The notes beneath the pieces were generated by a model. It saw only the letters and a program-made list of their open reading frames with translations. It did not search any database and had not been told where the DNA came from. A program made the translations under genes and the position numbers. DNA of 64,000 bases from Pseudopedobacter sp038243635 (GTDB lineage: Bacteria > Bacteroidota > Bacteroidia > Sphingobacteriales > Sphingobacteriaceae), in NCBI GenBank assembly GCA_038243635.1, contig JBBSQW010000018.1, positions 17,459 to 81,458 on the forward strand, read 5' to 3'. Shown in pieces: positions 8,690 through 18,177 of the stretch (within the stretch, counting starts at the first letter, position 1; each line of letters starts with the position of its first letter).

Positions 8690-9868
8690 TTACTCATAAA
8701 CAAACTCGCCAAATTCACTAGTAATAGTCACTTGTTTTTTCTCCGCATTTTCAACGCGACCAACAATTTGCGCATCAATTCCGAAAGAATTTGAAATGTC
8801 AATAATGTTTTGCGCAAGACTAGCCGGAACATAAATCTCCATTCGATGACCCATATTAAAAACCTTGTACATTTCTTTCCAATCGGTGCCAGATTGTTCC
8901 TGAATTAATTTGAAAAGTGGAGGAATTGGGAATAGATTATCTTTAATAATATGCAGGTTTTCTATGAAGTGAAGCACTTTGGTTTGTGCGCCACCACTGC
9001 AATGCACCATTCCATGAATTTGGGAACGGTGTTGATCTAATATTTTTTTAATTACAGGAGCATAAGTACGTGTTGGCGATAAAACGAGTTTACCAGCAGT
9101 TATGCTTAAATCGTCTGAAATTTCAATTTCATCTGTCAATGTTTTTTTTCCTGAGAAAACTAAATCAAAAGGGACAGCAGGGTCAAAGCTTTCAGGAAAC
9201 TTTGTAGCTATAGCTTTTTCAAAAACATCGTGACGGGCAGACGTTAACCCGTTAGAACCCATTCCGCCGTTATATTCTTTCTCGTACGTTGCTTTTCCGC
9301 TTGACGATAAACCTACAATCACATCGCCATCTGCAATGGTATGGTTAGATATTACGTCCTCACGTTTCATTCTACAAGTAACTGTCGAATCTACAATAAT
9401 GGTACGCACAATATCCCCAACATCGGCAGTTTCGCCACCGGTAGAGTAAATATTGATGCCCATCTCACGTAAGCCAGCTAAAATTTCCTCTGTTCCGTTG
9501 ATGATTTCGGCAATCACCTCGCCAGGAATTAGGTTTTTATTTCTTCCGATGGTAGATGATAATAAGATATGATCTGTTGCACCAACGCACAATAAATCAT
9601 CTAAATTCATGATAATGGCATCCTGAGCAATCCCTTTCCACACGGAAATATCGCCAGTTTCTTTCCAATAAATATAAGCTAAAGAAGACTTTGTACCTGC
9701 GCCATCTGCATGCATAATGTTGCAATACGCTTCATCATTACCTAAAATGTCAGGAATAATTTTACAGAAAGCTTGGGGGAAAATGCCCTTATCAATGTTT
9801 TTGATAGCATTGTGTACATCTTCTTTTCCGGCAGAAACGCCACGTTGGTTATATCTATTATCACTCAT
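8690..9868 (-). CDS. purM: Phosphoribosylformylglycinamidine cyclo-ligase (AIR synthase)
   Basis: The product has 392 residues, the long Bacteroidota type. It has the AIR synthase N-terminal motifs (HADGAGTKSSLAY, DDLLCVGA) and later VGLSSSGKATYEKEYNGG, HCSGGAQTKVL and FNMGHRMEIYV. It closes FGAM to aminoimidazole ribotide with ATP in purine biosynthesis in the cytosol. The acyltransferase gene follows 3 bases downstream. No other pur genes are adjacent. Confidence 0.9.
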   Translation of the reverse strand: MSDNRYNQRGVSAGKEDVHNAIKNIDKGIFPQAFCKIIPDILGNDEAYCNIMHADGAGTKSSLAYIYWKETGDISVWKGIAQDAIIMNLDDLLCVGATDHILLSSTIGRNKNLIPGEVIAEIINGTEEILAGLREMGINIYSTGGETADVGDIVRTIIVDSTVTCRMKREDVISNHTIADGDVIVGLSSSGKATYEKEYNGGMGSNGLTSARHDVFEKAIATKFPESFDPAVPFDLVFSGKKTLTDEIEISDDLSITAGKLVLSPTRTYAPVIKKILDQHRSQIHGMVHCSGGAQTKVLHFIENLHIIKDNLFPIPPLFKLIQEQSGTDWKEMYKVFNMGHRMEIYVPASLAQNIIDISNSFGIDAQIVGRVENAEKKQVTITSEFGEFVYE

Positions 9869-10071
9869 GTTGCCGCAAAGATATTAAATTAGCGCAAAAG
9901 GTTTAAGGTTTGAAGTGGAAGGTTTAAGGATTGTTTAGTGTAAAATTTTACGGCTAACTTTCCATGCGCTCAATTCAAGCACCAACCAGAGTAAACTGTT
10001 AATTCGACCTTGGAATTCGCGGTACTGGTGAAGATAGTAAAACCACTGCCTTTCTTAGCAAATTCCGCAGT

Positions 10072-10159
10072 CGAGAGTTTTTTTGGTTACTTTTTTTGCG
10101 GGAAAAAAGTCACTGCCATTTGCCCAGCATGAGGGCAGGAAAACCCGAGCGTAAATGCC
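10072..10159. repeat. Dispersed intergenic repeat, copy A
   Basis: About 88 bases. The reverse complement resembles 30147-30231 (roughly three-quarters identity by eye), including GGCATTTACGCT, CCTGCCCTCATGC, GGGCAAA and AAAAAAGTAACCAAAAA. It lies in the 326-base gap between purM and the DUF72 gene, which otherwise shows nothing but short direct repeats of AAGGTTTAAGG type. Confidence 0.65.
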
Positions 10160-10194
10160 CAACTCGCTAAAAGGAAATCAATTTTAAAAAAGAA

Positions 10195-11085
10195 TTAAAA
10201 CAAAGTAGGTTCATCAGTATCCAACTTCGGAATAGCTAAATCCAGTTTGAGCGCCTTATTTAACTTCTCAATAAAATGCGCAGACAGTAGGGGAGAAGCC
10301 TTCTCTACATTTTGGTGTACAAAGAAATAAAGTTCTTGCAAGCCTTCTTTTTTCCATTTAACAATACGTTCAACCCACTCATCCAAACGAGCATAATCAC
10401 TTTGATGGTTTGCGCCTACATATCTAATAAAAGCTTGTGGCGTGGTGAGTTTCATGTGTAGCATATCTCGTCGGCCGGCTGTATCCACAATAATATTTGC
10501 GATGTTGTGCTGATGAAAAAGCTCAAAAATTTGATCAGCTACTTTTTCATCCATAAACCATTCTTCGTTCCGTAACTCAATACCTAACGGAATTGCTTTC
10601 GGAAATTCTTCTACCAAGGTTTTTAACCGGTCAAAATCTTTTGGTTTAAAATTATCATGCAGTTGCAGAAAAACCATCCCTAATTTTTCTTCAAAATTGC
10701 TGATGGCATCACAATACTGCATCAGCGGTTCCTTTACATTGTGCAGTCTTTTGAAATGACTAATGGTATTTGATATTTTTGGGAAGAACTTAAAATCAAC
10801 AGGTGTTTTGTCTTTCCAAGTAATTATTTGATTTCTATCTGGGATTTTATAAAACGTTGCATTTAATTCTATGGAGTTAAACTGAGTTGCATAGTAAACA
10901 AGCTCATCTTTAGTTTTTTTTGGATAGAAGCCTTTTAAATCGGTCTTGTTCCATTTTGCACAGCCTACGTAAGCCTTAAAACTATCTTCAGGTTTACTTT
11001 CTTTTAGTATTGTTGCGGTCTCTTTTGCATCAGCCGGGAGGCTAAAATCTATTTCTGCGGGGTTTTCTACTTTTCCAAATTGCAT
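10195..11085 (-). CDS. DUF72 domain protein
   Basis: The product has 296 residues. It shows YVGCAKWNKTDLKGFYP, FNSIELNATFYKIP and FKFFPKISNTISHFKRL, the conserved blocks of the DUF72 TIM-barrel family (YecE-like), then IPLGIELRNEEWF and FIRYVGAN. The biochemical role of the family is not settled; a phosphatase- or nuclease-related role has been suggested for some members. An ATG start follows a clear intergenic region; it is monocistronic. Confidence 0.88.
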   Translation of the reverse strand: MQFGKVENPAEIDFSLPADAKETATILKESKPEDSFKAYVGCAKWNKTDLKGFYPKKTKDELVYYATQFNSIELNATFYKIPDRNQIITWKDKTPVDFKFFPKISNTISHFKRLHNVKEPLMQYCDAISNFEEKLGMVFLQLHDNFKPKDFDRLKTLVEEFPKAIPLGIELRNEEWFMDEKVADQIFELFHQHNIANIIVDTAGRRDMLHMKLTTPQAFIRYVGANHQSDYARLDEWVERIVKWKKEGLQELYFFVHQNVEKASPLLSAHFIEKLNKALKLDLAIPKLDTDEPTLF

Positions 11086-11203
11086 GGCCTAAAATTAATT
11101 ATGATAAGCGTTAATAAAAATTTTAACGCTAGATTTTCTTCTTTGTTTTGAGAATAATCTGCAGATATTCAAAATTTAAGCCTAATTATAATATTTCAGA
11201 AGT

Positions 11204-11607
11204 ATGAATTGGAAAAGAATCAACCTTTTTGTTGGGCCATTACTGTTTTTATTAATGATGTTTTTACCGATGGACGGTTTTGTCTGTAGAAGGGAAATCG
11301 GTATAGGCCTGTACACTTTGGGTTGCTTTTTGGTGGATTACTGAAACTGTTGAGCTTCCGGTTGCGTCCATTTTACCGATTATTATTTTCCCATTATCTG
11401 GCGGTTTAGCTGGAACAAATTACTACATCGTACGGGTACCCGCTTACCTATATTTTTATGGGTGGTTTTATTGTCGGTTTAGCTATTCAAAAGTGGAATT
11501 TGCACCAACGTATCGCCTTTAATATTATCGAGGTTGTTGGAACCAGCGAAAAACGAATGATTTTGAGTTTTATGATTACAACCACATTTCTTAAATTGAT
11601 AACGTAA
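11204..11607 (+). pseudogene. DASS-family (SLC13-type) Na+/dicarboxylate transporter remnant
   Basis: The plus strand begins MNWKRINLFVGPLLFLLMMF, then after a frameshift TLWVAFWWITETVELPVASI and LPIIIFPLSGG, then after a second frameshift GYPLTYIFMGGFIVGLAIQK and WNLHQRIAFNII, ending in a stop at 11605-11607. These are successive segments of the N-terminal half of divalent anion:Na+ symporters (CitT/SdcS type). Two frameshifts and loss of the C-terminal half make it a dead gene. Confidence 0.75.
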
Positions 11608-11620
11608 TTATACTTTCTTT

Positions 11621-11852
11621 TTAGACACTGTAATCGGCTACTGTTTTGCCGTTTTCCAGAACCTCATCGTCAAAAATTAATATTTGATTCTCTGAATCAA
11701 AACTTCCAGCATCCTCAATCTTTTGCTTGACCTTTTGTAAGCTATAGCTACTTTCTACTTGTAGTGTAATTGTTTCGCCGTCTGGAGTTTTCACGAAGAT
11801 TTGGAGTGAGAAAGCTCTTTCGGATTTTATTTTTGTTAAAAAATTGAGTCAT
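11621..11852 (-). pseudogene. Ubiquitin-like protein (beta-grasp), probably frameshifted
   Basis: A minus-strand frame with stop at 11621-11623 reads LQIFVKTPDGETITLQVES, then SLQKVKQKIEDAG, then QILIFDDEVLENGKTVADYS and V. Aligned by eye to eukaryotic ubiquitin residues 1-61, about half the positions are identical, including QIFVKT, TITL, VK.KI, LIF, LE.G.T and DY. Equivalents of Lys6, Lys27 and Lys29 are kept; Lys11, Lys33 and Lys48 are not. The frame stops after ubiquitin position 61, so the beta-5 strand and the C-terminal Gly-Gly tail are absent. No ATG is in frame; ATG 11850-11852 is one frame off, joined through an A-rich run, so a frameshift near the N-terminus is likely. It was missed because it is short. 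It may be expressed or decayed. Confidence 0.6.
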
Positions 11853-12292
11853 AATTAAGTTTTGTACGAAAGACTCTCTGTGTGTGTCACTAAAAAAACA
11901 AAAAAACTGCACTTTATCAAAAGACAGGGGTTTAAAAAATACTAGGAACCAGGTTCAAAATTAATCTTTCATCTGGCAATGTTACTGCTCATAAATACAA
12001 ATAATTATTGCAATCTAGCTTTAGACGTTGGAACGGGCGTCGAAAATATCTATTTTTTGTAGTTAAAAAAAAATAGGTAGCGATCCGTAGTAAAGAAAAT
12101 AATGTTAAAACACCCACAAAATTATTGTGGATAGGAAAACATTTATGAGGTTGAAATCGACTTAATTTAGCGTTAAATGACATTTCAAAGAGTAAGTCAG
12201 CCAAAAAAATCCGCCCTTTTTTCGTTAATTTTGCAAGCTTTAAAACAAAAACGTGTTTGATGTTTTAATTACAGAAGGAGAAATACAAAAAC
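11853..12292. promoter_or_regulatory. uvrA upstream region with -7 box
   Basis: About 440 bases without a supported gene. TAATTTTG (12226-12233) matches the TAnnTTTG -7 box for uvrA. A GAAGGAG sequence (about 12275-12281) before the uvrA ATG is an unusually good ribosome-binding site for this organism. Confidence 0.5.
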
Positions 12293-15154
12293 ATGAGTGA
12301 TAAACCAATTGATTTGGGTGAACAAAGTGAGGTTGAAGTTTATGGTGCCCGCGTTCATAATTTAAAAAATATAGATATTTCTTTCCCTAGGAACAAGCTG
12401 GTCGTTATAACCGGTTTAAGTGGTTCGGGGAAATCTTCGTTAGCTTTCGATACTATTTATGCCGAAGGACAGCGACGTTATATGGAAACTTTTTCGGCGT
12501 ACTCTCGCCAATTTATGGGCGGGATGGAGCGTCCAGATGTGGATAAGGTTTCTGGTTTAAGTCCGGTAATTGCTATTGAGCAAAAAACTACTTCCAAAAA
12601 CCCACGTTCAACAGTAGGTACAATTACAGAAATTTATGATTTTCTGAGGTTGCTTTATGCCCGTGTTGGTGATGCTTACTCGTATAACACTGGAGAGAAA
12701 ATGGTGAAAATGTCTGAAGACCAGATTATGAACCAAATTTTAACTCAGTTTGACGGTAAGCCTATCAATATCCTGGCTCCAGTTGTAAAAGGAAGAAAAG
12801 GACATTATCGCGAACTTTTTGAGCAGATACGCAAACAAGGTTATTTAAAAGTACGTGTGGATGGAGAAATTTTAGACGTTATCCCTAAAATGCAGGTGGA
12901 TAGATACAAAATCCATGATATTGAGACCGTAGTTGATCGATTGATTGTTTCTGAAAACGACAAAAAGCGTCTTTACACTTCCGTTCAAGCGGCGTTAAAG
13001 ATGGCTAAAGGAATTATCAAAATATCCGATAAGGAAAACAATAGTTATCACTTTTCAAAATATTTGATGTGCCCAACAACGGGTGTTTCTTATGACGAAC
13101 CGCAACCGAATTCGTTCTCTTTTAATTCGCCTTACGGTGCATGTCCAGAGTGTGATGGCTTAGGGTATATTTTTGATGTTGATGAAGAATCGGTGATTCC
13201 GAACAGAAAACTGAGTATTTTAAACGGCGGTTTGGCACCTTTAGGCGATTACCGCGAAACTTGGATTTTCCAGGTGATCAAAGCTTTAGGAAAAAAATAC
13301 GGGTTCTCTTTGTCACAACCTATCGAAAAATTGGATCCAAAAGCCATCGATATTTTACTTCATGGCATTGAAGAATTAATTACTGTTCCGGTGGAGTATA
13401 ATAAATGGAACGTCCAAAACTATCAAATTAATTTCGACGGCATTATTAAAATGCTAGAAGAACAAAACGAAAAAAAGGCAGGCACTGGAAATCATGATTT
13501 AGAAGCTTTTAGGGTGTTGAAAAAGTGCCCACTGTGTGAAGGAGCGAGATTAAAGAAAGAGTCGCTTCACTTTAAGGTAGATGAGAAAAGCATCTTCGAG
13601 CTAGCTTCTATGGATATCAGCACTTTACAAAAGTGGTTTGATGGTTTAGAAGATAGGTTAAGTGAACGTCAGAATGTAATTGCGAAGGAGATATTGAAGG
13701 AAATTCGTTCAAGAATTGGTTTTTTGTTGGATGTAGGCTTGGTTTATTTAACGTTGGATAGAACTGCCAGAACTTTATCTGGTGGCGAAGCACAACGGAT
13801 CCGTTTGGCAACCCAAATTGGTTCGCAATTGATGAACGTGATGTATATTTTGGATGAACCTTCTATCGGTTTGCATCAAAGAGATAACGATCGATTGATC
13901 AAAGCGCTAAAAAATCTACGTGATTTAAGCAATACCGTTCTGGTGGTTGAGCATGATAAGGATATGATTTTAGAGGCTGACTATGTGATAGATATGGGAC
14001 CAGCTGCGGGAGTTAAAGGCGGACAAGTAGTTGCGCAAGGAACAGCGGCTGAGGTATTAGCGTCAAACACTTTAACTGCTTCGTATTTAAACGGAGAGCG
14101 TGAAATTGCGATTCCAGAAAAAACAAGAGAGGGAAACGGGCATATTTTGTCGTTAAAAAAAGCATCAGGAAATAACTTGCAAAATGTAAGTGTTGATTTT
14201 CCTTTAGGAAAGTTCATTTGCGTTACCGGAGTTTCGGGAAGCGGGAAATCAACTTTAATTGGTGAAACGCTTTATCCGGTTTTAAATAAACACTTTTTTA
14301 GAGCTAAGAAAACGCCGATGCCTTTTAAAGAGATTAAAGGCCTAGAGCATATTGATAAGGTTATAGAGATTGATCAAGCACCAATCGGGCGTACGCCACG
14401 CTCAAATCCATCTACTTATACCGGAGTTTTTTCGGATATCAGAAATTTATTTGTGGCTTTACCCGAAGCGCAGATTAGAGGTTACAAACCAGGTCGTTTC
14501 TCGTTCAACGTTAAAGGTGGACGTTGCGAAACTTGCCAAGGCGGTGGGATGAAAGTGATTGAGATGAACTTTTTACCAGATGTGCAGGTTCCTTGCGAAG
14601 CTTGTGGCGGTAAACGTTATAACCGCGAAACGCTAGAAGTACGTTTTAGAGGGAAATCGATTTCGGATGTGTTGGATATGAGCATTGAAGATGCCTGTGA
14701 TTTCTTCGAAAACATTCCGTCCATTTATCGTAAAATAAAAACCTTGAAAGATGTTGGTTTAGGGTATATTACCTTAGGTCAGTCGTCTACAACCTTATCT
14801 GGTGGTGAAGCGCAAAGGGTAAAACTAGCTACGGAGCTTTCTAAAAAAGATACTGGAAATACTTTTTATATTTTGGATGAACCTACCACAGGTTTACACT
14901 TCGAGGATATTAATGTGTTGCTTGGTGTGTTGAATATGCTGGTTGATAAAGGCAATACTGTTTTGGTAATTGAGCATAACTTGGATGTGATTAAGGTTGC
15001 CGATTACGTAATTGACTTAGGTCCGGAGGGTGGAAATGGCGGTGGTAATATTGTTTATGCCGGCACACCAAAAGGTTTAACTAAAATTAAAGAGAGTTTT
15101 ACAGGCGTTTTCTTGAAAAAGGAGATGGATAGCAGGGTGAAGGCAAAAGCCTAA
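12293..15154 (+). CDS. uvrA: UvrABC excinuclease subunit A
   Basis: The product has 953 residues, full length. Two ABC ATPase modules are visible: Walker A GLSGSGKSSLAF and GVSGSGKSTLIG, signatures LSGGEAQRIRLA and LSGGEAQRVKLA, and Walker B loops YILDEPSIGLH and YILDEPTTGLH. Zinc-binding pairs are present (CPECDG, CPLCEGA, CETCQGG, CEACGGK). It scans DNA for helix distortions and loads UvrB in nucleotide excision repair. A small unknown gene follows 33 bases after its stop; nth and recA, also DNA-repair genes, lie downstream on the same strand. Confidence 0.98.
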   Translation: MSDKPIDLGEQSEVEVYGARVHNLKNIDISFPRNKLVVITGLSGSGKSSLAFDTIYAEGQRRYMETFSAYSRQFMGGMERPDVDKVSGLSPVIAIEQKTTSKNPRSTVGTITEIYDFLRLLYARVGDAYSYNTGEKMVKMSEDQIMNQILTQFDGKPINILAPVVKGRKGHYRELFEQIRKQGYLKVRVDGEILDVIPKMQVDRYKIHDIETVVDRLIVSENDKKRLYTSVQAALKMAKGIIKISDKENNSYHFSKYLMCPTTGVSYDEPQPNSFSFNSPYGACPECDGLGYIFDVDEESVIPNRKLSILNGGLAPLGDYRETWIFQVIKALGKKYGFSLSQPIEKLDPKAIDILLHGIEELITVPVEYNKWNVQNYQINFDGIIKMLEEQNEKKAGTGNHDLEAFRVLKKCPLCEGARLKKESLHFKVDEKSIFELASMDISTLQKWFDGLEDRLSERQNVIAKEILKEIRSRIGFLLDVGLVYLTLDRTARTLSGGEAQRIRLATQIGSQLMNVMYILDEPSIGLHQRDNDRLIKALKNLRDLSNTVLVVEHDKDMILEADYVIDMGPAAGVKGGQVVAQGTAAEVLASNTLTASYLNGEREIAIPEKTREGNGHILSLKKASGNNLQNVSVDFPLGKFICVTGVSGSGKSTLIGETLYPVLNKHFFRAKKTPMPFKEIKGLEHIDKVIEIDQAPIGRTPRSNPSTYTGVFSDIRNLFVALPEAQIRGYKPGRFSFNVKGGRCETCQGGGMKVIEMNFLPDVQVPCEACGGKRYNRETLEVRFRGKSISDVLDMSIEDACDFFENIPSIYRKIKTLKDVGLGYITLGQSSTTLSGGEAQRVKLATELSKKDTGNTFYILDEPTTGLHFEDINVLLGVLNMLVDKGNTVLVIEHNLDVIKVADYVIDLGPEGGNGGGNIVYAGTPKGLTKIKESFTGVFLKKEMDSRVKAKA

Positions 15155-15187
15155 TTGTGTTGTAAATTGAGTAATTTAGATCTGTCA

Positions 15188-15385
15188 ATGCATGATAAAA
15201 ATAATAATATCGTTTCTGAACCACGGGCCGACTATGAGAAAGCGGAGATGGATTTATTGCGTAATGCGATGAAACATTCTTATACCGAACGTTTTTTGAT
15301 GATGACTACCTTAATGAAAATGGATAAAATGTTTAGGCAAGCGAAAGTCACTTACAAACCTTTTATTCATTCCAAAAATAGCTGA
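15188..15385 (+). CDS. Small hypothetical protein
   Basis: The product has 65 residues from ATG 15188. It is charged and helical (MHDKNNNIVSEPRADYEKAE...), with a run of Met residues (LMMTTLMKMDKMF) in its second half. No family is recognised. It lies 33 bases after uvrA and may be its cotranscribed partner. An in-frame extension back to 15155 has a poor start, so 15188 is preferred. Confidence 0.6.
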   Translation: MHDKNNNIVSEPRADYEKAEMDLLRNAMKHSYTERFLMMTTLMKMDKMFRQAKVTYKPFIHSKNS

Positions 15386-15436
15386 TGGATATTTTTGATG
15401 AAACTTTCGTGAATTTGAAACACTGATTTTGATATT

Positions 15437-16081
15437 GTGAAATATGCTCCAAGAATTCATCATCGCAGGTCAATCCGCTTAAAAGGATATGATTACTCAA
15501 AAGCTGGAGCTTATTTTATTACAATTTGTTGTGAGAAAATGGCTTGTCAGTTCGGAGAAATGTTTAAAGAAGGGATGATTTTGAATGAGTTGGGCGAGAT
15601 CGCATATACAGAATGGATTAAGCTTGCAGATCGGTTTGATTGTTTCGAATTAGACGTGTTTCAAATTATGCCGAATCATATGCATGGGATTATTGTTTTG
15701 AAAGATGACGTCAATGTCGGGGCAACCCTTGCGGTTGCCCAAACCCTAGCAGATAATCCACTTGAACGAGCAGAAGATATTTCTGAAAAAGCACAGACGA
15801 TAGAGAGGGTGGGGGCGAGCCCCGCTTCGACAGCGGTGACGACAGAAAAAGAAAAAACGACAACAACTAGCATCGCCGACATCATCGGCGCTTACAAATC
15901 ACTCGTTTCAAATGCTTGCTTAGAAATCTTCAAGTCAAAAAACAAAACAATGGGGAAATTATGGCAACGTAATTATTACGATCACATCATCAGAGACGAA
16001 AGAGCATATCAAAATATCTCTCACTATATCATAAATAATCCTAAAAAATGGTACGATGATAAGTTCTATAAAAAAAGATAG
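15437..16081 (+). CDS. REP-associated tyrosine transposase (RAYT, Y1_Tnp)
   Basis: The product has 214 residues. It has the Y1 HUH nuclease core: YFITICCEKM at the N-terminus, the His-x-His motif in MPNHMHGIIVL, and a C-terminal RNYYDHIIRDERAY region that holds the catalytic Tyr. Proteins of this family process palindromic REP sequences as single strands. A low-complexity insert (about residues 95-150) separates the HUH motif from the Tyr region and is partly encoded by palindromes (15720-15740 and GGGGGCGAGCCCC nearby). The gene lies in a repair-gene row (uvrA, nth, recA) and may be domesticated or mobile. The frame is intact. Confidence 0.9.
   Translation: MKYAPRIHHRRSIRLKGYDYSKAGAYFITICCEKMACQFGEMFKEGMILNELGEIAYTEWIKLADRFDCFELDVFQIMPNHMHGIIVLKDDVNVGATLAVAQTLADNPLERAEDISEKAQTIERVGASPASTAVTTEKEKTTTTSIADIIGAYKSLVSNACLEIFKSKNKTMGKLWQRNYYDHIIRDERAYQNISHYIINNPKKWYDDKFYKKR
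15720..15740. repeat. Palindrome inside the RAYT coding sequence
   Basis: Perfect 8-bp arms GGGCAACC (15720-15727) and GGTTGCCC (15733-15740) around a 5-base loop. The local DNA is far more GC-rich than the surrounding gene, as expected if a REP-like hairpin was inserted in frame. Confidence 0.75.
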
Positions 16082-16102
16082 CCTTATTATATTGATAACA
16101 TC

Positions 16103-16855
16103 ATGCTAAAAAAAGATCGCTACCAAGCGTTTGTAGATTATTTCTCGAAAAATCAACCTGAGGCAGAAACGGAATTAAACTATTCCAATCCTTTTGAGTT
16201 GCTGATTGCGGTAATTCTTTCTGCACAATGCACTGATAAGCGGATTAATCAGATCACACCCAAATTATTTGAGCGTTATCCTACGCCAGAATCTTTAGCT
16301 TCATCTACTTCTGATGAGGTTTTTACTTACATCCGCTCGGTGAGTTATCCCAACAATAAAGCAAAACATTTAGTAGGAATGGCCAATGTTCTATTGAATG
16401 ATTTTGGAGGAATAGTGCCAGAAGAGGTGAACGACTTACAAAAAATGCCAGGTGTTGGTCGGAAAACTGCGAACGTAATTGCATCGGTAATTTACAACGC
16501 ACCTACAATGGCGGTAGACACCCATGTTTTCAGAGTCGCTAATCGTTTAGGCTTAACTACGGCTGCAAAAACACCGTTAGCTGTTGAAAAGCAATTGGTG
16601 AAATACCTTCCGCAAGATAAAATACATATTGCTCACCATTGGCTAATTTTACACGGACGATATATTTGTGTTGCTCGAAGTCCGAAATGTGATATTTGCC
16701 CAATTAGCCATTTTTGTAAATATTATGCGCAACACAACACAGCTACCGCATTAAAAAAGAAAGAAGAAACATACGTTAAAGCAGCAAAGCAAAAATTGCT
16801 GAAATTGAAGAAAGATAAAATAGCCAGAGAATTAGAAAAGCGAGCAATTAAGTAA
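16103..16855 (+). CDS. nth: Endonuclease III
   Basis: The product has 250 residues; the C-terminal Lys-rich tail is longer than in E. coli Nth. The helix-hairpin-helix LQKMPGVGRKTANV carries the catalytic Lys, and VDTHVFRVANRLGL carries the catalytic Asp. The iron-sulphur loop has the C-x6-C-x2-C-x5-C spacing (CVARSPKCDICPISHFC). It is a glycosylase/AP lyase removing oxidised pyrimidines in base-excision repair. It starts 21 bases after the transposase gene and precedes recA. Confidence 0.95.
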   Translation: MLKKDRYQAFVDYFSKNQPEAETELNYSNPFELLIAVILSAQCTDKRINQITPKLFERYPTPESLASSTSDEVFTYIRSVSYPNNKAKHLVGMANVLLNDFGGIVPEEVNDLQKMPGVGRKTANVIASVIYNAPTMAVDTHVFRVANRLGLTTAAKTPLAVEKQLVKYLPQDKIHIAHHWLILHGRYICVARSPKCDICPISHFCKYYAQHNTATALKKKEETYVKAAKQKLLKLKKDKIARELEKRAIK

Positions 16856-16990
16856 GCTTTTTATTCACATTAATTTGAAATGCGAACCTACTTAGTTAAG
16901 TTTATAATTATAAATTTGGTTTTACCAAAAAAATTAGCATTTTTGCATTATTAAATAGTTAAAACAGATTAAATACTAAAAATATTATAC

Positions 16991-18022
16991 ATGGCCGTAA
17001 GTAACGATAAAGCAGGCAGTGACAAATTAAAAGCCTTACAATTAACCTTAGATAAGTTAGAGAAATCTTACGGTAAAGGAGCGGTGATGAAGCTTGGTGA
17101 TGCACCTATAGAAGCTATGGAGTCTATTTCTACAGGTTCTTTGGGTTTGGATATTGCTTTAGGAATTGGCGGAGTGCCAAAAGGTAGAGTGATTGAAATT
17201 TACGGACCAGAATCTTCTGGTAAAACTACTTTAGCTACGCATATTATTGCTGAGGCGCAGAAAAAAGGCGGTATTGCTGCATTTATTGATGCGGAACACG
17301 CTTTTGATCAATTTTATGCAAAGAAACTTGGCGTTGATATCGAAAACTTGTTGATTTCGCAACCAGATAACGGAGAGCAAGCTTTGGAGATTGCTGATAA
17401 TTTGATTCGTTCAGGCGCAATTGATGTAATTGTGATTGACTCTGTTGCTGCGTTGGTTCCAAAGAGTGAGATTGAGGGCGAAATGGGAGATTCTAAAATG
17501 GGTTTACACGCTCGTTTAATGTCTCAAGCTTTACGTAAGCTAACCGGAACTATTAGCAAGACTAATTGCTGCTGTATTTTTATCAACCAATTGCGTGATA
17601 AAATAGGAGTAATGTTCGGTTCTCCCGAAACTACAACCGGCGGTAATGCACTTAAATTTTACGCTTCAGTTCGTTTAGATATCAGACGTATTGCACAAAT
17701 TAAAGATAATGATGAAGTTGCGGGTAACCGTGTGAAGGTGAAAATCGTAAAGAACAAAGTTGCACCACCTTTCAGAATTGCTGAGTTTGACGTCATGTTT
17801 GGACAAGGGATTTCTAAAGTAGGTGAAATTGTAGATTTAGGTGTTGAATACAGTATTATTAAAAAAGCAGGATCATGGTACAGTTACGGCGATACTAAGC
17901 TTGGACAGGGAAGGGATGCTGTAAAGCAATTGCTGATGGATAACCCTGAGCTATCTGACGAGTTAGAAGGTAAAATCAAAGATGCCGTTTCTGGTGTGAC
18001 GTTAATGGTTGAACCAGAATAG
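16991..18022 (+). CDS. recA: Recombinase A
   Basis: The product has 343 residues. Walker A is GPESSGKTTLATH, Walker B is VIVIDSVAALVP, and the Mg-binding and DNA-binding loops include INQLRDKIGVMFG and ETTTGGNALKFYASVRLDI. It forms the filament for homologous recombination and drives the SOS response where LexA exists. It has its own leader of about 135 bases after nth and a hairpin terminator at 18046-18080, so it is probably a separate unit. No LexA-type operator was recognised. Confidence 0.98.
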   Translation: MAVSNDKAGSDKLKALQLTLDKLEKSYGKGAVMKLGDAPIEAMESISTGSLGLDIALGIGGVPKGRVIEIYGPESSGKTTLATHIIAEAQKKGGIAAFIDAEHAFDQFYAKKLGVDIENLLISQPDNGEQALEIADNLIRSGAIDVIVIDSVAALVPKSEIEGEMGDSKMGLHARLMSQALRKLTGTISKTNCCCIFINQLRDKIGVMFGSPETTTGGNALKFYASVRLDIRRIAQIKDNDEVAGNRVKVKIVKNKVAPPFRIAEFDVMFGQGISKVGEIVDLGVEYSIIKKAGSWYSYGDTKLGQGRDAVKQLLMDNPELSDELEGKIKDAVSGVTLMVEPE

Positions 18023-18045
18023 ATTATAAAACCTTTAAAATATTA

Positions 18046-18080
18046 AAGCAACATTGTGTATTTCATGATGTTGCTTTTTT
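18046..18080 (+). terminator. recA terminator
   Basis: Arms AAGCAACAT (18046-18054) and ATGTTGCTT (18068-18076) are followed by a T run. Confidence 0.8.
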
Positions 18081-18177
18081 GTTGAAATCCATTTGGCACT
18101 CAGCTTTTTTGGACATATTGAAGCCAAAATAATTGAAAGCTTACTCAATTTACAGCAGTAATATCTATTTTAGCCTT

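Noticed and set aside
11989..12204. 71-codon minus-strand open frame before uvrA
   Set aside because: No domain, odd composition, and it overlaps the uvrA promoter region; probably chance.
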